Source: Sipunculus nudus (lineage: Eukaryota > Annelida > Sipuncula > Golfingiida > Sipunculidae). From it: a stretch of DNA of 64,000 nt. The stretch covers positions 66,134,618 to 66,198,617 of the forward strand of contig CM049317.1 of the NCBI GenBank assembly GCA_026874595.1. Reading direction: 5' to 3'. Shown here piece after piece: positions 58,023 through 64,000 of the stretch (position 1 is its first letter; each line of letters begins with the position of its first letter). Below the pieces are notes generated by a model, which worked only from the letters and a program-made list of their open reading frames with translations, had not been told where the DNA came from and searched no databases. Made by a program: the position numbers and the translations under genes.

Positions 58023-60552
58023 CTACTCAAATGGCTTCTTAATGGTAAATGCATCACTTGTGTTATTAATAAACAGTCTGCCATCTTTCTTGAAGGAAAT
58101 TTTTGTAAGTTCATCGCAAAACTTAGTCACTAGCTCTGGAGGTGCTGTGTTTCTGAAATTTATCACTCCTGTCAAAAAGTCCAGCAGCATCTGTCCCTCT
58201 TCTGTATCAGTGAACACCTCAGCTGTAAAAGATAATGTAAATATTCCATGATCAGGTAATGGTCAGTAAGATAAGGCCAAAAAACACAGCTTGGTTTCTC
58301 AAGCTCTTGAGTGCCTCAGTTTTTACTTCCCTGCATCAGAATGTTTATTTTAATTTTTGGTATAAATTTACCAATTTTAGGCTCCTGTCCTGTCACACAG
58401 AATTTTCTTTCAAGAAAAAATGGTAAAATTTTGAAATCATTTTAAGTGCCCTTCCCTGTTTAGGCCAGCAAAAACATTTACTGTTTTATTGGTGTTTTAT
58501 TACTGACTCATGAGAACAATAATTTATTTTTGAGTGGCCTTGACTTGTTGTCTTGTCTTTCAGTAATCATATGAAATATTTATGTTAAAGTCCCAAACTA
58601 TGTAGAATTTTTTAGAGCCACAAATATACTTTGGATAGCTTCTTATCCGCACGGTTAAACATTAGCGATCTTCACTGAATATAATAATTTCCATTTGCAA
58701 ATATGGTAAATTTTAAATCCTTGTAAACAAAAAGGCAACCATGGTATATGTATGATCAGGGTTATAGCCATGCCAGTTTGCACCGGCAGGTGGTAACAGG
58801 GGGGGGGGGGGGGCAGCTGGCACAAATGTGACATTTCCAACCCACCAACCAGCACAAAAGCTCTTAAAGGTCTTTATGTGAGATGCAAAGGGGAATACAC
58901 CAGAATCCCCTATGTGATTGGCCATTTGTGGAGTCAAGGTCACAGCTAGTGCACATCCAGAAAGTTCCAGTTTAACAGGTCTGTGTAAAAGTTGGAGAAT
59001 CCCTGGAGAGCAAGAGGATCCAATGAGAATTTTCTAAGGGTTTTTTAAGGATTGTTTATATAATTGTTAGTTAAAAAGAAACATTTAAATTACTTGAAAA
59101 CCTGTACCATAATACTCTTACTTGTGTGTATAGTATAGTGTTACAGTCCGATCCACCACCCCTGTCCAACTATTTTGAGAGCTTTCCCATGCCATTAAAA
59201 ACATGTAAAATCTAGGAGCTTCAGAGGATTCAGGCCCCCTACCAGGGGCCGCCTAATGGTACCTTGACCCAAGTCGTGACCAGCTCTGCTTGTTTTTTCA
59301 ATGTCCTTAAATTTAGCCAGCACTCAGATTTGTCTAGCTATAACCCTGTGTATGATGTTTAAATTTACTATAGTTTATTATTGGATGACCATGTTTATAG
59401 ATATTCATATTTCAATTAGGTGAGTGCTTAACATTTTACTAAATTAAAAACAGATGAAAATATGATACAAACTGATGTCACATCGACTGATAAGCGGGTA
59501 TTTCTGATATGGCAGCTCTAGTGTCTCAAGTGCCCGAGCTATATCATCGCTGAATATGTACTCAAATCCATCCCCCATCACCAGATGACCTTTGAACTTC
59601 TCCAGAACGCTTATGTGGCCTGAAGCTGAACATACAGAAAGTTAGTAGTACATAATCATCCAGATATTTATATTTTCAGTCATTAAATTTTAAAATAATA
59701 CTATTACTTTTTTATATTAAAATACATTTTATATTCAGTCTCAGGACATCCACTAGTTCAGAACTGAATTTTATTTAAGTAACTGATTTAAAAGTTTCAT
59801 TTTACAATTTTAAGTGGAAAGAAAGACCAGTATTAACTGATTTTATAAAATTAAATCAAGAAAATAATGCTTATTTGAAACTGCTAGTAAACAATGTTAT
59901 GACATTTAACCTAAACTTGAAACAGAACAAAAAAGGGAATTTGAGTTTATGGAAAGAAGGGTTTGTCCTGGATAAAGGCTCAAGCATCCTAGTGGAAACT
60001 ATAAAAGCTTATTTTTTTTCCCAGTTCTTGCATTGTTTACATAGCTTGACAGTTTCAGGATTTATGGGGAAGATTAAGGGAAGTCTTCATATAATCCCCG
60101 ACAGTTCAAGACCTCAAAATAGGAATTTCCATCATGTGGCGACAGACAAGTTTACATGACATTATTTTTAATGGTAATGCCATAAAGTATAACATTAACA
60201 ACAAATTAGTAATTCACAGTCTTAAGGTAGAAAGTTTACCTTGGCTTGCGTGAAATATGAGCATAACGCCCCCTGGTGACAAACATTGAAAATAATGTGC
60301 TATCGTTTCCTGCACATTTTCCACGATACAGCATGTGTATCATGTGGATGATGTTGAAGGACTCAAGCTCATGCTTCATATATTCATCAGCTGTCTCTTC
60401 AAGCAGGCGGAAAGAGACATTTTTAAATATTTCGCTCTCTGTGATGTTGGTTTTAAAATACGAGATCTGCTCATGGTTTGGATCTAAGGCTGTGTAATCG
60501 ATTGATTTGTACTTCTTTGTTAACTGGTCCAAGATGATGCCATCTTTGTCCC
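58023..60552 (-). CDS. HNMT: Histamine N-methyltransferase-like, last three exons, one frameshift
   Basis: Family members methylate histamine with S-adenosylmethionine in the cytosol. Minus-strand exons: 60240-60552, 59473-59625 and 58023-58222 (stop TAG). The first encodes the end of the SAM-binding region (GDKDG, LDPNHEQISYF) and FNIIHMIHMLY, close to the family FIHMIQMLYY. The second has ISVLEKFKGH and FSDDIARALETL. The last has LLDFLTGVINFRNTAPPELV and FINNTSDAF, close to the human C-terminus. The first exon is 313 bp, one off a multiple of three. After MLY near 60324-60327 the frame must change for VQETIAHYF and SPGG to be read, and only that frame matches the next exon's phase. This may be a pseudogene or a base error. 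The 5' exon was not found. The second exon ends at a weak GTTTGT donor. Confidence 0.78.
58799..58812. repeat. Poly-G tract
   Basis: G run of about 14 bases in the 3' part of an HNMT-like intron. Confidence 0.85.
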
Positions 60553-63500
60553 CTGAAATATGATAATGTTAAAACAGTATTATCAGTGATTGATGATTGA
60601 TTATTTGTACTACTACATTATTACCCTACCTCTTCTTTATGCACTTGAAGACCATATGTGTGATTCTCACCAAAAACAGCCATACAGGTGTACAGCAGAG
60701 GAAAATGATTGTAGATGCAACCACCAGTCTTGTTTGCAAGCTAAAGCAAACAAAGATCTTTGGACAAACAAAGTTTCAAGCTGATATTTCTCCTGAGAGA
60801 AATTTATGCATAAATGTATTCTACAAATACATGATTGTAGTTTGCAGCATTAGTCTCATGTATTTGAAATCTACCAAAGACATGCAAAATTTCAGGTCAA
60901 TGCATAAAACCACTCCTGAGAAAAGGGCATCAATGTATTCTACAAAAATGGAACAGCATGTGGTGTGACCTGTCTGGTCTATGAAAGAGCTATCCAAGAC
61001 AGAGAAACATGCAAAATTTCAGGCTAATACATTCATTCACTTCTGAGATATGTGCTATGTTCATCCCCACTTTCATTTTGATGCACTTGAAGACCAATTT
61101 AGTTTCTTTCCAAATACAACAGATGGCGCTTCAGTTTCATCTTTTGGATACATGAGGGAATTTTCTGATGGATGATGCTGTGATAGCCCCTTCAAAATAT
61201 TATGTTAAATATCTCATATTTATGGAAAAATATGAAAAATGTCCCCCCTTAGGACACACTTTGCATCATTACCAACCGTTAATGAGCAAAGGTGTGCAGG
61301 TAAAATGTGGTCCACAGAGTAGATCCTTGGCAAAAGTGGATCGGGACCTGCCTACAGCAAGACACAGGATTACATGATTTTAACACCATTAAGTATGTGT
61401 TTCATGGTTTTTAAACATTTACGGACCTTTATACCAGAGGCATATCAGCAAGGTTTGTAGGGACGGAGAAGAACAGTCGTATATGAGCGCACTTGAATAC
61501 CTCACTGGGAGCCTCACTGACTTGAGGGACTGAGAGCCAGAATTTTGTTACATTTTGTTTAAAACGGACATAGCTTTGAAAGTGATACATAAGTAATTTA
61601 GAAGTGGAAAAACATAAGGGCAAGGTTGAGACGAAACGTAAATGCAGACTCAAAAGTCATAATTCCTATTATGATAATCGGGTATTTATTTTGGAAATAT
61701 ACATTTTTATTCATTCTCCTATTTCATTTATTCAAGGCCTTAACTTAAAATCGCGCAAATATCCTTCAACAGGAACCATCATACCTGCCACTTTTCATCG
61801 ATTGGATATACCTTATTAATTTTAAAGGACATACCCTCGTCCATATATATATATATATACGTTGAAACTCGTACTTTTTACACAGTTTGATAGCCAGGAA
61901 ATATTAAACAACTTATATATAGGATAGGGATAAAAAAAAAACTAATTTAGCGCAATATTGAAGAAAGAAACAAAATTTTCTTGACTATGAAACCCTGAAT
62001 TATCTAATACTTATAAAAGGAATTCAGTTCACGTTTGTTCGCGGTGTTCTCTAAAACCGCGTTGTGTATAATAACGTGCCATACATCATTTTAAAGGTCA
62101 TTATCCCCGCAGTGACGTAGGCGATATGAAAATAAATAATTTTTAATATACATATAATTTTGAGTGATTTTTCCGTTTTTTTTTTACCGAGCACAGCCGA
62201 ACTGGCTTCGGCAATCACCGGAATGCATGCATCGTGGTCACTTAACTGTAACACTAAGGACTATTGTTCATATGAATAACGCTTGCTTTCAAGAGGGATT
62301 TGACCCACGTGCGTGGTCAGTAAAAGAGAAAAACACATGTTTCTCGCTTTATGAAATGGATAGTTCAACCCAGGATGATAAATGACAAAACCTTATTCAA
62401 GGTCCCAAATTCACTTACAGGGCTGGGGTGGTGTCGGGGGTCTGAAAATGGGATACGGACCCACTGCATGGAGTCTCGCTGGGTCCGCTTCTGCTACTTA
62501 TGATGTATGTATATTTCTGTTTCCTTCTTCAGGAACAGTTTCCTTGCAACGTACATTTAATTAATCTAATGTGTTCCTCACATCAACCTATTCTTTATAC
62601 GTCCAATGATAGAAACCAGTCAAATATCAACGAAACACTGTATGCTTCTGCATCTCATTCCGGTTCGAAATGTAAACCATCACTGACCAGGTCTTTAAGG
62701 TAAACACACCTGGATATGATTTTTGCCACGAGCACAACGCCACAAAATAATCCCTTAAAGCCTATACGCCGTTTCATTTATATCTTGCTATGATATCATA
62801 TACTGAGATGAAATTAAGAATCGAACACACGGAAGAGATCATCTATAAATTTTTGTTTTAAATAGAACAAAGCTTATCCATTTAAAAAATAATGACAAAC
62901 GTTAACATTTAAATGTATTAAACGACATTGAAACATTTAGGCAACCGATACCCCGTTATTATCATGTACTCTAATTGAAAATTAATTTCATTTCTAATAT
63001 ATAATATTATTCTCTGAATAGACTGGGGGATGATTACATTGGCCATCCCCCTTGCTATAAAGTGGGGGATATACATGTATATCCCCCCACACACACACAC
63101 ACAGACACACACATAGGCCTCTATAGACGCCCCTGTGTATGCTCTTGTGTATCAAATTTCGTAAAGTTGCGAATCCTTTTAAAAGTTTTTATTAATATGC
63201 AGTCCGATACGCAGTTGTGTCCTCGCAGAAGTGAGTCCTTTAGAACATGATAATATATGCTCTTGCGATTATTAATGCCCACGGTCTGGGCACTACTCAA
63301 CGCAGGGTCAAGTTCCATTGTGTCACATGAATAGACCCAGATTAGGCCTAAGACTGCTGGATCTGAATGACCGATCCAGTACGCGGCTCCGGAGATCCTT
63401 GTTCTCCTGTACGGGAGGTAAAATATCACCTCTTTTGCAGGCGATTACCGGCAGGTGCACTACTGTCGCAGCAGTCAGTGGGGGCAAAAACAAAAATGGC

Positions 63501-63895
63501 CGACGCTAAGTTTGTCTAGTCAGACTGTGATTACCGGTGACGCAGAGAAAATGCCAGGATACCACTGCTGTGCGTACAATTGTACGTAATAGAGCCGAAA
63601 GATGACGAATCTTGAAAATTACCCGTATATGAAATATTATTCATGCGACCTGACATTGAATTGCAACATCATAGAAACCTCTTGCGTGGGGAGAGGATAA
63701 ACACTCTCGAACGATAATATTAATAAATTTACCTTTTGAATAAAAATCATTTGTAAGAATTCTTGTACATATAGGTTATGTTGATGATATAACATATACT
63801 TAATATTATAATAAATTACATTATCTTATGAGATGATGACAACATAAACGAGTAAAGTTTGCTGTTACCGAAATAATATATATCTACTACTTGTA

Positions 63896-63937
<42 letters not shown>

Positions 63938-64000
63938 TATATACTTATTGGTTGTCCAAATTTTTTAAAATTATATAATGTAAATTATTTTTATATAAAT
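60553..64000. other. No gene recognised
   Basis: The missing HNMT-like 5' exon and further MTPAP exons were looked for and not found. It contains modular repeat phrases near 60850-61130 (CAAAATTTCAGG, CCACTCCTGAGA), a repeat copy at 63009-63123 and TA microsatellites near 61844-61858 and 63898-63934. The last bases are AT-rich. Confidence 0.5.
63009..63123 (+). repeat. Dispersed repeat, second copy of the 32690 family
   Basis: TTCTCTGAATAG, GGGGGATGATTACATTGGCC, CTATAAAGTGGGGGATATAC and a CA run before TAGGCCT match 32690-32815 in order. The two copies differ in their G and CA runs. Confidence 0.65.

Noticed and set aside
61429-61653. Minus-strand 74-codon frame as the missing HNMT-like 5' exon
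   Set aside because: It ends near a GTATTC donor-like site, but the residues do not match the family's N-terminal region or glycine-rich SAM motif.

Overview
The window looks like nuclear DNA of an animal, most likely a mollusc and probably a bivalve. The signs are AT-rich sequence, genes split by GT-AG introns, many microsatellites and poly-G/poly-C runs, and dense dispersed repeats. One repeat architecture, a terminal hairpin followed by CCGTCC runs, is one I associate from memory with bivalve genomes. The species cannot be named from the sequence alone.

Layout. 1-10,045: no gene recognised, only microsatellites and repeat copies. 10,046-22,089: a complete Ty3/Gypsy-type LTR retrotransposon of 12,044 bp. 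It has 2,675-bp LTRs that read as identical where compared, a 4-bp TATT target duplication, a primer-binding site, gag with an RRM-like N-terminus, a -1 slippery heptamer, pro-RT-RNaseH-integrase, and a polypurine tract. 22,477-29,778 (minus): a complete seven-exon glucose-6-phosphatase catalytic subunit gene of 353 codons. 31,212-31,361: an unrecognised terminal-exon candidate. 33,435-57,242 (plus): the first four coding exons of mitochondrial poly(A) polymerase (MTPAP), with a 16.2-kb third intron full of repeats. 58,023-60,552 (minus): the last three exons of a histamine N-methyltransferase-like gene, antisense to MTPAP and apparently inside its next intron, with one frameshift. 60,553-64,000: no gene recognised.

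The three host genes share no pathway; they are simply neighbours. G6PC and MTPAP are divergently arranged across about 3.7 kb. The retrotransposon runs toward the 3' end of G6PC and stops 387 bp from its stop codon. Most other DNA is small TIR elements (pogo-like and hAT-like) and tandem or modular repeats. Many of these carry GGTGGCGCCACC palindromes. A 4.1-kb tandem pair carries seven perfect AGGTCA direct repeats with 1-bp spacing.

The most interesting signals are the splice-site-bearing 71-bp direct repeat that brackets 2 kb inside each LTR, the four evenly spaced CACGTG boxes in the LTR, the in-phase slippery site, the TIR element that ends 8 bp before an MTPAP exon, and the hairpin repeat families whose stems differ in sequence but keep their pairing. 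All exon calls come from reading by eye and comparing with protein families from memory; no search or fold was run.
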